Below are positions 1-8,276 of a stretch of 64,000 nucleotides of DNA, in pieces. Source of the DNA: Fodinicola acaciae (GTDB lineage Bacteria; Actinomycetota; Actinomycetes; Mycobacteriales; HKI-0501); contig NZ_WOTN01000002.1 in the NCBI RefSeq assembly GCF_010993745.1, positions 372,001-436,000 of the forward strand, read 5' to 3'. The notes under the pieces are model-generated. The model had not been told where the DNA came from, ran no database searches, and saw only the letters and a program-made list of their open reading frames with translations. A program made the translations under genes and the position numbers. The first letter of the stretch is position 1. Every line of letters begins with the position of its first letter.

Positions 1-5
1 CGTAC

Positions 6-794
6 GTGTTGTCGGAGACCGGACTGGGGATCTGGCACTTCCGTTTTCCCGAGTTTCTCGGCACGACACAACTCGCCGGCGTGCTGCCCGGCGCCTACCT
101 CGGCCCGATCACGGCGGCGGCGCTGGTGACCGCGCTCGCCGACGGCCGAGCCGGCATCCGGGTGTGGGTCGGCCGGCTCCTGCGCTGGAAGGTGAGCTGG
201 CGCTGGTACGCCGGCGTGCTGCTCGGCGTACCGGCCGTCATCGTCCTGTTTTCCACCGCTCTGGCCGACGGGAAGGTGGTCGCGCCGCCGGCCGCCGTGC
301 TGATCGCGTACGTGCCGGGCCTGTTGTTGCAGATGATCACCACCGGGCTGGCCGAGGAGCCCGGCTGGCGTGACTTCGCACAGCCCCGGTTGCAGCAGAA
401 GTACGGTCCGCTGGCGGCGGCCTTCATCCTCGGACCGATCTGGGGCGTGTGGCACCTGCCGCTGTTCTTCAGCGAATGGGGTGACTGGCCGCACGTCACC
501 GTGCTCGGCATCGTCGAGTTCGTCGCCGCCACCACCGCGTTGAGCATCGTGATGGCGTGGGTTTTCAACCGTACCGGCGAAAGCCTGCCGCTGGCGATGC
601 TGTTGCACGTCAGCATCAACAACTTCTTCTCGATCGTCTGGTCGAGCATGTATCCGACCCTGACCAAGGACGACGTCGGACACGTGATGCTGCTGGCCTG
701 CGCGGTCGTGGCGGTCATCGTGCTGGTGGCGACCCGCGGCCGGCTCGGCCTGCCGAAGACGTTAGCCAGGAAGGCGATGCAGGATCAGCTCTAG
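6..794 (+). CDS. CPBP-family intramembrane metalloprotease, possibly 5'-truncated
   Basis: Polytopic membrane protein of the CPBP (CAAX protease / bacteriocin-processing) family, which cleaves peptides within the membrane. The signature is visible in order: EEPGWR at residues 117-122, WHLP at about 149-152, and the third-motif histidine in LLHVSINN near 203; these are the predicted catalytic Glu and His residues. At least five hydrophobic segments flank them. The reading frame opens at a GTG six bases into the window, so the true start may lie upstream. Its 3' end overlaps the 3' end of the convergent GntR gene by about 30 bases. The family call is firm; substrate and physiological role are unknown. 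Confidence 0.85.
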   Translation: MLSETGLGIWHFRFPEFLGTTQLAGVLPGAYLGPITAAALVTALADGRAGIRVWVGRLLRWKVSWRWYAGVLLGVPAVIVLFSTALADGKVVAPPAAVLIAYVPGLLLQMITTGLAEEPGWRDFAQPRLQQKYGPLAAAFILGPIWGVWHLPLFFSEWGDWPHVTVLGIVEFVAATTALSIVMAWVFNRTGESLPLAMLLHVSINNFFSIVWSSMYPTLTKDDVGHVMLLACAVVAVIVLVATRGRLGLPKTLARKAMQDQL

Positions 795-1379
795 CGCGAA
801 CTCGACGTGGTCACGTGCGGCCGCCTCGGCACGGTCCGGGTCGCGGTCGCACACCGCGTCGATCAGCGTGTCGTGCTGCTCGGTCGACTTGACCAGGTCG
901 GCCTCGGTGTAGAGGCTCGCGACCGTACGGTTGAAGAAGTAGAGCCGGCTGGTGCGGGTCTGTCGGAGCAGGGTTTCGTTGTGCGACAACCGGATGATCG
1001 AGTCGTGCAGGTGCTCGTTGTAGTCAATGCGCTGGTCCCTGGTCTGGCCTCCGCGCAACGCGGCGATGGCGACCAGCTCGTCGTCGGTCGCGCGCAGCGC
1101 GGCCAGCCGCGCCGAATAGCTCTCCAGCGCGGCGCGCACCTCGTAGATCTCGGAGATCTCCGCCTTGCTGTGCTCGTAGACGATCCACCGGCGCCGGTGC
1201 GAGGTGATCAGGCCTTCGGAGGCGAGCCGCTGCAGGCTCTCGCGCACCGGCGTACGGCTCACCTGCAGCCGCTCGGCGATCTCCACCTCCGACAGCGACT
1301 CGCGCGGCCGCAGGTCGCCGTGCACGATCTCCTGGCGTAACCGCCGGTAGACCTCTTCGGAGAGGCTGGGACCGTCCAT
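762..1379 (-). CDS. GntR-family (FadR/FCD type) transcriptional regulator
   Basis: DNA-binding regulator of 205 residues. An N-terminal winged helix-turn-helix (about residues 5-75, with VSRTPVRESLQRL as recognition segment) is followed by an all-helical FCD ligand-binding domain. FadR/FCD regulators usually repress a neighbouring catabolic operon and release DNA when an organic acid binds. It is the last gene of the minus-strand run that starts with the transporter at 6165, lying 12 bases beyond the ThDP enzyme gene, so autoregulated control of that operon is the natural inference. The effector is not apparent. Confidence 0.88.
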   Translation of the reverse strand: MDGPSLSEEVYRRLRQEIVHGDLRPRESLSEVEIAERLQVSRTPVRESLQRLASEGLITSHRRRWIVYEHSKAEISEIYEVRAALESYSARLAALRATDDELVAIAALRGGQTRDQRIDYNEHLHDSIIRLSHNETLLRQTRTSRLYFFNRTVASLYTEADLVKSTEQHDTLIDAVCDRDPDRAEAAARDHVEFALELILHRLPG

Positions 1380-1391
1380 CCGGCCATTTTC

Positions 1392-3068
1392 TCAGTAGAC
1401 CGGTCGCTCGCGGTCACCGGCCAGCGCACGCGACCAGGCCGGCACCGGCGGCAGGTGGTCGATCAGGTGCGGCACCTCGACGTCGACGTAGACCGGCATG
1501 CGGTCCCGTACGGCCTCGCTGACCGCCTTGCGCACGTCGTCGAGGTCCGTCGCGCGTACGCCCCGGATGCCGGATGCCTCGGCGACCTTGGCCGCGTCGA
1601 TCGTGCCCGGGTCGACGCTGAAGTAGCGCTGGCCGGTGTAGAGGTGCTGCAACATCTTGATCCAACCCATGCTGTGGTTGGTGAACTGGATGAAGACGAT
1701 CGGCAGGTCGAGGCGTGCGGCGGTCTCCAGCTCACCGCAGGCCATCGCGAAGCTGCCGTCGGCGGTGAGCGCCAGCACCGGCTCGCCCGGCCGCGCGATC
1801 GCGACGCCGATGGCCGCCGGGATCGCGTATCCCATCGGCCCGTGGCCGCGCGGCACGATGACCGAACGCCCGGGCGCTTTGACCTTCCAATACGTCGCCA
1901 CGTTCGGCGTCGGCGTACCGGGATCGGCCACCACCGGCACCTGACCGAGCACCTCCTGCGCCGCCTCGATCACCTCCTCCGGCAGCAGCACCCCGTCGTT
2001 TTTGCCGCAACGCCTCGTTACTGGCACTGGAGGACAGTAACGAGGCGTCGCGGCAGGTTGGCGGATCGCGTTGGCGAGCGAGGTGAGGGTGGTGTCGGCG
2101 TCGCCGACCAGGCGTACGGCATCGGGGTAGTTGCGGCCGGCGCGCGCGGGGTCGATGTCGATGGCGATGATCTTGGCCGTACGCTGAGGTGCCGTGAAGC
2201 CGTCGGTGTCCGTGGCGTTGGCGCGCGTGCCGACCAGCAGCACCACGTCGGCCTTGGCGAGGTGGTCGTTGACGGCCTCGTCGCCGCCGTTGTTGCCGGC
2301 GACGCCGATGCTCAGCGGATGGTCGTCGGCGATGACCCCCCGGCCGTGGATCGTCGTCGCGACCAGCGCCTGCGTCTTCTCGGCGAGCCGGCGCAGGCTG
2401 TCGTACGCGCCGGAGGTGTGCACGCCGCCGCCAGCCAGGATCGCCGGCCGCTCCGCGCCACTCAACATTTCCGCCGCCAGCTCGACGTTTTCCGGCACGG
2501 GACGGTCGTACGGAACGTCGGTCGCCAGACCGTCCAATGTGGATTCGTCGACAATTACTCGTTGGTCGAGCACGTCCTCCGGCAGGATCACCGCGGCCGG
2601 CGCCGGCCGTCCGGAGGTGATCTGCCGCAGCGCCTCGCGAACGGCGTTCGGGATGTCCTCGGCCGCGGTCACCCGCGTGCGCCATTTGGTGACAGCGCTG
2701 AAAAGCGCCTCCTGGTCGATCTCGGTCAGCGCGCCGGTGTCGCGGCTGCGCGTGTGGATGTCCGAGGTGATCAGCAGGACCGGGACGCCGGACGCGTACG
2801 CCTCGCCGAGGCCGCCGACCACGTACGTCGTGCCGCCACCACTGGACACCTCGACCACGCCGACGGTGTTCGTGACGCGCGCGTAGCCGTCGGCCATCGC
2901 GGCCGCGTGCCGCTCGTCGCGTGCCAGGACGTGCCGGATGTCCTTCGTACGCTCGTAAAGTGCGTCGTAGAAAACGACGCCGGTGTCGCCGGGCACGCCG
3001 AAAAGGTGCCGCACACCGGCCCGCACCAGGCACTCGACGAGCAGGTCAGCCCCCCGACCGCTGAACAT
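1392..3068 (-). CDS. ThDP-dependent enzyme (acetolactate synthase / 2-oxoacid decarboxylase family)
   Basis: Thiamine-diphosphate enzyme of 558 residues with the three-domain layout of the acetolactate synthase/benzoylformate decarboxylase superfamily. The N-terminal Pyr domain has the catalytic Glu in RDERHAAAMADGYAR; the C-terminal PP domain has the ThDP/Mg motif ADGSFAMACGELE ending in FTN. Such enzymes decarboxylate or ligate 2-oxoacids. It sits in an operon with a racemase, a FAD amine oxidoreductase and an MHS transporter, so it may process the 2-oxoacid made by the oxidoreductase (inference). The linker before the PP domain carries an in-frame palindrome (2003-2055) that adds an atypical stretch with two cysteines. 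RBS-like AGGAGG lies just upstream of the ATG at 3068. Confidence 0.85.
   Translation of the reverse strand: MFSGRGADLLVECLVRAGVRHLFGVPGDTGVVFYDALYERTKDIRHVLARDERHAAAMADGYARVTNTVGVVEVSSGGGTTYVVGGLGEAYASGVPVLLITSDIHTRSRDTGALTEIDQEALFSAVTKWRTRVTAAEDIPNAVREALRQITSGRPAPAAVILPEDVLDQRVIVDESTLDGLATDVPYDRPVPENVELAAEMLSGAERPAILAGGGVHTSGAYDSLRRLAEKTQALVATTIHGRGVIADDHPLSIGVAGNNGGDEAVNDHLAKADVVLLVGTRANATDTDGFTAPQRTAKIIAIDIDPARAGRNYPDAVRLVGDADTTLTSLANAIRQPAATPRYCPPVPVTRRCGKNDGVLLPEEVIEAAQEVLGQVPVVADPGTPTPNVATYWKVKAPGRSVIVPRGHGPMGYAIPAAIGVAIARPGEPVLALTADGSFAMACGELETAARLDLPIVFIQFTNHSMGWIKMLQHLYTGQRYFSVDPGTIDAAKVAEASGIRGVRATDLDDVRKAVSEAVRDRMPVYVDVEVPHLIDHLPPVPAWSRALAGDRERPVY
2003..2055. repeat. Palindromic insertion inside the ThDP-enzyme gene
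   Basis: Two arms, 2003-2023 and 2035-2055, are complementary over 21 positions with one mismatch (outer pair T2003-A2055) and enclose an 11-base loop. The palindrome lies within coding sequence and keeps the frame open, contributing residues around PRYCPPVPVTRRCGKN to the linker before the C-terminal ThDP domain. No other copy was found in the window. It resembles a REP-like or protein-inserted palindromic element rather than ancestral protein sequence. Confidence 0.75.
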
Positions 3069-3080
3069 CGATAGTCCTCC

Positions 3081-4193
3081 TTAGAAACGTACGCCTTCGG
3101 CGGCCAGCTCGGCGTCGCCGAAGCGCGACGGCCGCAGCCGGTCGAGGTCGATCGACGGCTTGCCGTCGAGCAGCCAACGCGCGATTTGTTCGCCGATCGC
3201 CGGCGACTGCATGAATCCGTGGCCGGAAAAGCCGGCCGCGGCCCACACGCCGTCGGTCACCGGCCCGACAATGCCGTGGTCGTCCGGCGTCATTTCCCGT
3301 AATCCGGCCCAACCGCGGACGATCTCGGCGTCTTCCATCTCCGGGATGCGGTGTGTCAACGCGCGGATCAGCGGCTCGGTCAGCGACCAGTCGACGGTCG
3401 TGTCGGTGCCTTCCGGCACGTCGCGGTCGTTGCCGCCGATGACGCCGCCGCTGCTGTCCGGATGGACGTACGCGCCGCTGCCGAGGTCGACGGTCAGCGG
3501 CAGCTCGGCGCGCAGCCACGGAAGTGGCGCGATCGCGAAGGCCTGCCGGCGGTGCGGTCCGACCGGCAGCTCGACGCCGGCCAGCCGGCCGGTGGCGCGT
3601 GCCTGCGGACCGGTCGCGATGATGACCGTCTCCGCCTCGATCCGGTCTTCCTTGGTGCGTACGGCTTTTCCCGGCTCGATCGCCACGACCTCGGTGTGCT
3701 GGCGGACGTCGACGCCGAGTTTTCTCGCCGCCTTCGCGAAACCAGCGGTCGCGTCGGCCGGTGATCCGGAGCCGTCGGTCGCGCAGTAAGCGCCGCCGAG
3801 CAGATCGTCGACCCGGATTTTCGGGTTGACGGCGGCGATCTCGTCCGGTGTGAGCAGTTGCGTCGGCACACCGTACGACCGCTGCATCCTGGCCGCCTCG
3901 GTGAAGGCCGTCAGCTGCTTCTCGTTGTCGAGCAGGAAAAGATAGCCGTGCTGGCGGAAGTCAAACGGTGAGCCGGTGTGTTCGGCGAAGTTTTCGAAGA
4001 ACCGTACGGAGTCGCGCACCAGCTGCACGTTGACCTCGGAGGTGAACTGCTGGCGGATGCCGCCGGTCGCGTACGCCGTCGCGCCTTCGCCGAGCCGGCC
4101 GCGCTCCAGCAGCACCACGTCGGAGTTTCCGCGCCTGGCGAGGTGAAACGCGATCGAGGTGCCGACGACGCCGCCGCCGATGATGACGATCAT
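3081..4193 (-). CDS. FAD-dependent amine/D-amino-acid oxidoreductase (DAO family)
   Basis: Flavoprotein oxidoreductase of about 370 residues. It begins MIVIIGGGVVGTSIAFHLAR, the dinucleotide-binding beta-alpha-beta motif, and ends with the DAO-family FAD-contact segment (WAAAGFSGHGFMQSPAIGE). The family oxidises amines or amino acids (sarcosine, glycine, D-amino acids) to imines/2-oxoacids. The ATG at 4193 is preferred over an upstream frame extension because it puts the nucleotide-binding motif at the N terminus and overlaps the preceding racemase stop in ATGA. Together with the racemase and the ThDP enzyme it suggests a racemise-oxidise-decarboxylate sequence on an amino acid, but the substrate is not visible. 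Confidence 0.85.
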   Translation of the reverse strand: MIVIIGGGVVGTSIAFHLARRGNSDVVLLERGRLGEGATAYATGGIRQQFTSEVNVQLVRDSVRFFENFAEHTGSPFDFRQHGYLFLLDNEKQLTAFTEAARMQRSYGVPTQLLTPDEIAAVNPKIRVDDLLGGAYCATDGSGSPADATAGFAKAARKLGVDVRQHTEVVAIEPGKAVRTKEDRIEAETVIIATGPQARATGRLAGVELPVGPHRRQAFAIAPLPWLRAELPLTVDLGSGAYVHPDSSGGVIGGNDRDVPEGTDTTVDWSLTEPLIRALTHRIPEMEDAEIVRGWAGLREMTPDDHGIVGPVTDGVWAAAGFSGHGFMQSPAIGEQIARWLLDGKPSIDLDRLRPSRFGDAELAAEGVRF

Positions 4194-4861
4194 GCGGCAA
4201 CTCCGGCGCGCAGCCAGTCGATCATGGTGAGCGCGTCCCAGACCGGCAGGCCGGTGGCGGCGCGTACGGCACCGCCGTAGGGCGGCAGGTTCGTACACTC
4301 AAAGACGAAAGCGCCGATCGACGGGTCGTCTTGTGTCGCTTTCGTTGCCGCCGCGACGACTTCGGCCTCCGCGGTCGGCACGTCGAGGTCTTTCCGCTTG
4401 CCGACGATCATCGGATAGAAGTGTTCGGTGTGCTCCAAACCGACCAGGTTGACGCGCTCGGTGATGCCGACAGCAGCGAGGTGCCGGTCGGTCAGTGTCG
4501 ACGCGTTGACCGTGAGGACACAGACTTTCTGCTCTGGTTTGAGCATCCGGAGCACCAGCGGCACCTGCAGCAGGCTCGAGGTCGCCACCGGCACGTCCTG
4601 CGTCGCCGCCAGCTCTTTCTGATAGATGGCCAAGAAACCGCAGCACGTGGTGATCGCGCGTACGCTCTTGTCGCGCAGCCGCGCTGCGGTGGCCTTCACC
4701 GCCTCGAGAAGACCGACGGCGCTCTGCTCGACGACCAACGTCGTCTCGGCACCGGGACACACGTCGTATGCGATCGGATAGGCAAAACTCCGCGGGTTGC
4801 CAATGTCGCCGACCGGCCGCGGCAGGTCGTTGTCGAGCATGATCACGCCGATGTCGGTCAC
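4190..4861 (-). CDS. Aspartate/glutamate racemase superfamily protein
   Basis: Protein of 223 residues of the Asp/Glu/hydantoin racemase fold. The two catalytic cysteines expected in this superfamily are visible in TTCCGFLA (about residues 71-78) and FECTNLPPY (about 187-195). Members include amino-acid racemases, maleate isomerase and arylmalonate decarboxylase, and the sequence alone does not discriminate. Its stop overlaps the start of the downstream FAD oxidoreductase, and its own start overlaps the transporter stop, so the three genes should be translationally coupled. A role in supplying the right isomer to the oxidoreductase is plausible. Confidence 0.8.
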   Translation of the reverse strand: MTDIGVIMLDNDLPRPVGDIGNPRSFAYPIAYDVCPGAETTLVVEQSAVGLLEAVKATAARLRDKSVRAITTCCGFLAIYQKELAATQDVPVATSSLLQVPLVLRMLKPEQKVCVLTVNASTLTDRHLAAVGITERVNLVGLEHTEHFYPMIVGKRKDLDVPTAEAEVVAAATKATQDDPSIGAFVFECTNLPPYGGAVRAATGLPVWDALTMIDWLRAGVAA

Positions 4862-6165
4862 GCCGCCTCCTCGCTGATGTCCTCACGATGTCGGTCGCGG
4901 ATCAGCACAGCACACACCAGCGAGACGAGACAGCCGGCGATCACATAAAGCGAGACCGCCCGGGTCGTGCCGGTCGCGCTGATCAGCCAGGTCGCCACGA
5001 TCGCCGCCGGCGCGCCGGAAATCACGCTGCACAGCTGATACGAGACCGACGCGCCGGTGTAGCGGACGCGCGTCGGAAACTGCTCGCTGTAGAGCGCGCC
5101 GTGCAGCGATCCGGCCGAGGAATGGCCGATGCCGAGGCCGATCGCCAGCGCGACCCAGATCAGCACCTCGCGTTGGGTGTCCATCAGCCAGAAGAACGGA
5201 AACGCATACGCGGCAAGGAAAACGACCGAGAAGAGGTAGACCGGCCGGCGGCCGAGCCGGTCGGAGATGGTGGCGAAGACCGGCATCGTCACGAACTCCA
5301 CGGCCGCCGCGATCAACACACCGACCAGGGCCCAGCTGCGGGGCAGATGCAGCACGGTCGTCGCGTACAGGGAGGAATAGACGGTGAACAGGTAGTACGC
5401 GATGTTGGGGCCGCTCTGGATGAACGTCAGCAGGATCGTTGGTTTCGCGGCCGTACGGAACACTTCTACGATCGGCACCTTGGCCTTTTCGCTCAGCCGC
5501 TGGAAATGGATCGTCTCGGCCAGGCCGAAGCGGACGAACAGGCCGATCAGCAGGAGCACGGCGCTGAGCAGGAAGGGCACCCGCCACCCCCAGCTGTAGA
5601 ACGCGTCGTCGGGAAGTGCCGAGAACAGGCCGAAAAGTCCGGAGGCGAGCAGCTGGCCGGCCGGCACTCCCATCTGCATGCCGACCGCGTACCGGCCGCG
5701 GCTGCCCGGTGGCGCGTTCTCGATCGAGATCAGCGCCGCGCCACCCCACTCGCCGCCGAGCCCGATGCCCTGCAGCATGCGCAGGATGATCAGCAAAATC
5801 GGCGCCGCGAGGCCGATTTGCGCCTGTGTCGGCAGCAGACCGATCAGGCAGGTGCCGCCGCCCATCAGCAACAGCGTGAGGATCAGTACGCGCTTGCGGC
5901 CGAGCCGGTCACCGAAATGGCCGAAGATGATGCCGCCGACCGGTCGCAGGACAAACGCCACCGCGAACGTCGCCAGCGACACGATCGTGCCGACCGTCGG
6001 ACCGAGATTGGCGAAGAACAGCTTGGGAAAGACCAGCGCCGCCGCGCTGCCGTAGAGGAAATAGTCGTACCACTCGACGCTGGTGCCGACGAAGCTCGCC
6101 ACCGCGGCCCGGCGCGGTGAGTTGCCTTTCACCGCCGGTCCAGCGTCCGCCACCCTGACCGTCAT
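4858..6165 (-). CDS. MFS transporter, metabolite:H+ symporter (MHS) family
   Basis: Twelve-helix secondary transporter of about 435 residues resembling MHS-family permeases (proline/betaine, shikimate, citrate type). The N terminus has the family hallmark SVEWYDYFLYG; the loop between helices 2 and 3 has FGHFGDRLGRKRVL. The ATG at 6165 follows a GGAGG ribosome site, and the upstream frame extension lacks hydrophobic content. First gene of the operon with racemase, oxidoreductase, ThDP enzyme and GntR regulator; it presumably imports the substrate. Confidence 0.88.
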   Translation of the reverse strand: MTVRVADAGPAVKGNSPRRAAVASFVGTSVEWYDYFLYGSAAALVFPKLFFANLGPTVGTIVSLATFAVAFVLRPVGGIIFGHFGDRLGRKRVLILTLLLMGGGTCLIGLLPTQAQIGLAAPILLIILRMLQGIGLGGEWGGAALISIENAPPGSRGRYAVGMQMGVPAGQLLASGLFGLFSALPDDAFYSWGWRVPFLLSAVLLLIGLFVRFGLAETIHFQRLSEKAKVPIVEVFRTAAKPTILLTFIQSGPNIAYYLFTVYSSLYATTVLHLPRSWALVGVLIAAAVEFVTMPVFATISDRLGRRPVYLFSVVFLAAYAFPFFWLMDTQREVLIWVALAIGLGIGHSSAGSLHGALYSEQFPTRVRYTGASVSYQLCSVISGAPAAIVATWLISATGTTRAVSLYVIAGCLVSLVCAVLIRDRHREDISEEAA

Positions 6166-6316
6166 CCGCGCCTCCTGCCGGGCACCTCCCCGTGCTGGCT
6201 CTGACCGCGGTGACTCTACTCTGCATGCAGGTCTGCATACAAGTCTTGAAAGTGGGGTGGGGGTGGGTTCTTTGAGTTGCGTTTTGGGAGGTGGGTGCGT
6301 TTTTTGGTTGTTGCGG

Positions 6317-6560
6317 GCGCCGACGGGGAGAACGAGCAAGCCGGGTCACGTATGGGAAGCAACCCGTCAGGCTGGATGCCAGCACAGCGTCTGTAGCGCT
6401 AAATGTCTATCTTGCCGGTTTGTGGTTTGGTGGCAGGGCCTCCTTACGTGCGTCTGACGCACGTATGGGGGCCATGCGAACATCCCGGGGTGGCTGGGGT
6501 GGTGCTGGTGTGACTGGCAATGCGGGTGAGGTGGACGGACCGCGTAATACCTGGCTAACA
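6317..6560. repeat. Dispersed intergenic repeat, copy A
   Basis: About 240 bases between the MHS transporter and the HpcH aldolase that match 45193-45455 in blocks: GCCGACGGG-AGAACGAGCAAGCC, a central GCGCTAAATG, then GGCCTCCTTACGTGCG and CCATGCGAACATC. It contains a hairpin (6445-6453 with 6457-6465, loop CTG). The two copies have different stop codons in all frames, so it is unlikely to code. It ends in an AT-rich stretch with TAATA/TATTA dyad near 6545-6570. Function unknown: candidate non-coding RNA or remnant of a mobile element. Confidence 0.7.
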
Positions 6561-6590
6561 AGATATTATGCCGACATTGGTACGAGCGGA

Positions 6591-7343
6591 TCAGGAGTGT
6601 GCGGCTTTCAGGTGTGCGGTGGCGGCCTGTTCCAGGTGGGCCAGGTCGTTGCTGATCGTCGTGATCGTGAAGCCGCGTTCCAGCCAGCGCGCCGCGTCCT
6701 CGCCGCTCTGGCAGTGCATCGCGCAGGCCAGGCCGTTCTTCTCGGCGGCGACCAGGATACGGTCGACGGCCTCGTCGAAGGCCGGGCGTACGGCCGGGTC
6801 GCCGGGGAAGCGGCCGCCGACGCCGAGCGTCAGGTCGGCCGGGCCGACGTACAAGCCGTCCAAACCCGGCGTCGCGCAGATCTCGTCGAGATTGCGCAGG
6901 CTCTCGGCGGTCTCGATCATCGCGAGGCAGACGATCTCGCGGTTGGCGTCGGCCGGCTCCGGGCCGATGCGCAGCGACGAACGGAAGGGCCCAAAGCTGC
7001 GGATGCCGTCCGGCGGATAGCGGCACGCGCGCGCGGCGATGGACGCCTCCTCGGCGGTGTTGACCAGCGGTACGATCACGCCGCGCGCGCCGGTGTCGAG
7101 TGCCTTGCCGATCCACATCGGATCAGCCGCCGGCACGCGGATCAAGCCGGCGGAGGCGCCGACCGCGTCGATCGCGGTGATGGCGGCCAGCCACGCGCGC
7201 GTGTCGAGCAGACCGTGCTGTCCGTCCAGCGCCACGTAGTCATAGCCGATGCCGGCGATTCGCTCGGCGGCCGGCGCGTTGTCGGTGACGATCCAGTAAC
7301 CGACCAGCTTCTCGCGGCCGCGTACTCGTTCGGCGAAGGTCAT
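6591..7343 (-). CDS. HpcH/HpaI-family class II aldolase
   Basis: Metal-dependent pyruvate/2-oxoacid aldolase of 250 residues. Family residues are visible: the His in ALDGQHGLLD, Arg in RVPAADP, metal-ligand Glu in MIETAES and Asp in LYVGPADLTLG. Relatives cleave 4-hydroxy-2-oxo acids produced from aromatic or sugar-acid catabolism into pyruvate plus an aldehyde. ATG at 7343 was chosen because the family conservation begins there; the longer open frame overlaps folK. It is divergent from folK and separated from the MHS operon by repeat copy A, so operon membership is uncertain. Confidence 0.87.
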   Translation of the reverse strand: MTFAERVRGREKLVGYWIVTDNAPAAERIAGIGYDYVALDGQHGLLDTRAWLAAITAIDAVGASAGLIRVPAADPMWIGKALDTGARGVIVPLVNTAEEASIAARACRYPPDGIRSFGPFRSSLRIGPEPADANREIVCLAMIETAESLRNLDEICATPGLDGLYVGPADLTLGVGGRFPGDPAVRPAFDEAVDRILVAAEKNGLACAMHCQSGEDAARWLERGFTITTISNDLAHLEQAATAHLKAAHS

Positions 7344-7380
7344 AGCCGACCCTAACCCGCCGGTGGAGCATGATCGAGGG

Positions 7381-7875
7381 ATGAGCAAAGCGGTGTTGTC
7401 GCTCGGCGCGAACCTCGGAGACCGGCTGCGTACGCTGCGCGAGGCACTGGCCGGCATCGGCCCCGCGCTGGTGCGCGCGTCCAGCACATACGAGACGCCC
7501 CCGTGGGGTGACACCGACCAGCCGGCGTACGCCAACGCCGTCGCGATCGTCGACGACCCGGCGGTCGACGCGCACGGCTGGCTGACTTTGGCCCAGCGGC
7601 TGGAAAACTCGGCTGGTCGGGTCCGGGACCCGGATCGCCGCTTCGGTCCTCGTACGCTCGACGTCGACGTGATCGCCGTCTGGTCGGACGGTGTTCCGGT
7701 CGTCCAGGACGACCCGGCGCTGATCCTGCCGCATCCGCGTGCGCATCTGCGCGCATTCGTGCTCGTGCCGTGGCTGGAGATCGATCCGGCCGCCGAGCTG
7801 CCGGGACACGGGCCGGTCAGCGGCCTCCTCGACGGGCTCGCCGACGACATCGCCGGCATCCACAAGCTGGCTTGA
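7381..7875 (+). CDS. folK: 2-amino-4-hydroxy-6-hydroxymethyldihydropteridine pyrophosphokinase
   Basis: Transfers pyrophosphate from ATP to hydroxymethyl-dihydropterin in folate synthesis. Of 164 residues, typical for HPPK: LSLGANLGDR at the N terminus, the ETPPWGDTDQPAY loop, the signature DRRFGPRTLDVDVI and PHPRAHLRAFVLVPW. ATG at 7381 is preceded by GAGGG; an ATG 18 bases earlier is less well placed. The usual folP/folB neighbours are absent from the window, so this is either a detached folK or an extra copy. Confidence 0.9.
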   Translation: MSKAVLSLGANLGDRLRTLREALAGIGPALVRASSTYETPPWGDTDQPAYANAVAIVDDPAVDAHGWLTLAQRLENSAGRVRDPDRRFGPRTLDVDVIAVWSDGVPVVQDDPALILPHPRAHLRAFVLVPWLEIDPAAELPGHGPVSGLLDGLADDIAGIHKLA

Positions 7876-7941
7876 CGCAACCTTTCCGCCGCCTGACCGC
7901 GTAGTGGTCTGTGAGTGGGCCGTCAGAAAGGCAAGCGGGGA

Positions 7942-8276
7942 ATGTCGGGTGACGAGGAGTTCACCGAGTTCGTACGACAGACGTCAGGTCGGCTCCTGGC
8001 GACCGCGTACGCGCTCACCGGCGACCGGGGTCGAGCCGAGGACCTCACGCAGGCCGCCTATGCCAGGACATACGTGGCGTGGTCGCGCATCCGCGCCGAC
8101 GACGCCGCGAACGCGCGGTCGTGGTGTTGCGCTACTACAACGACATGTCCGAGGCGGAGGTCGCCGAGACCCTCGGAATCAGTGTCGGGACGGTCAAGTC
8201 GCAGGCGTCCCGCGCACTGGCGAAGCTGCGCGCTCACTCGGCCAGCGAAAGCGTGCCGACAGGGGAGAGCCGATGA
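7942..8276 (+). pseudogene. SigE-type ECF sigma factor with internal deletion and frameshift
   Basis: Starts normally ([17 protein letters not shown]..., sigma region 2, ending [23 protein letters not shown]) and ends normally in another frame ([20 protein letters not shown]..., sigma region 4 helix-turn-helix, then ALAKLR). The join near 8095-8115 lacks roughly 50-60 codons: the end of region 2, with its promoter -10 contacts, and the linker. The product would be out of frame after the join. The ATG at 7942 and terminal TGA overlapping the next gene's ATG are preserved, so the deletion looks recent. Unlikely to make an active sigma factor. Confidence 0.75.

Noticed and set aside
1455-3074. 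Long plus-strand open frame (539 codons) opposite the first ThDP gene
   Set aside because: Arg/Gly/His-rich translation with no motifs; mirror of a high-GC gene whose minus-strand product has full catalytic motifs.
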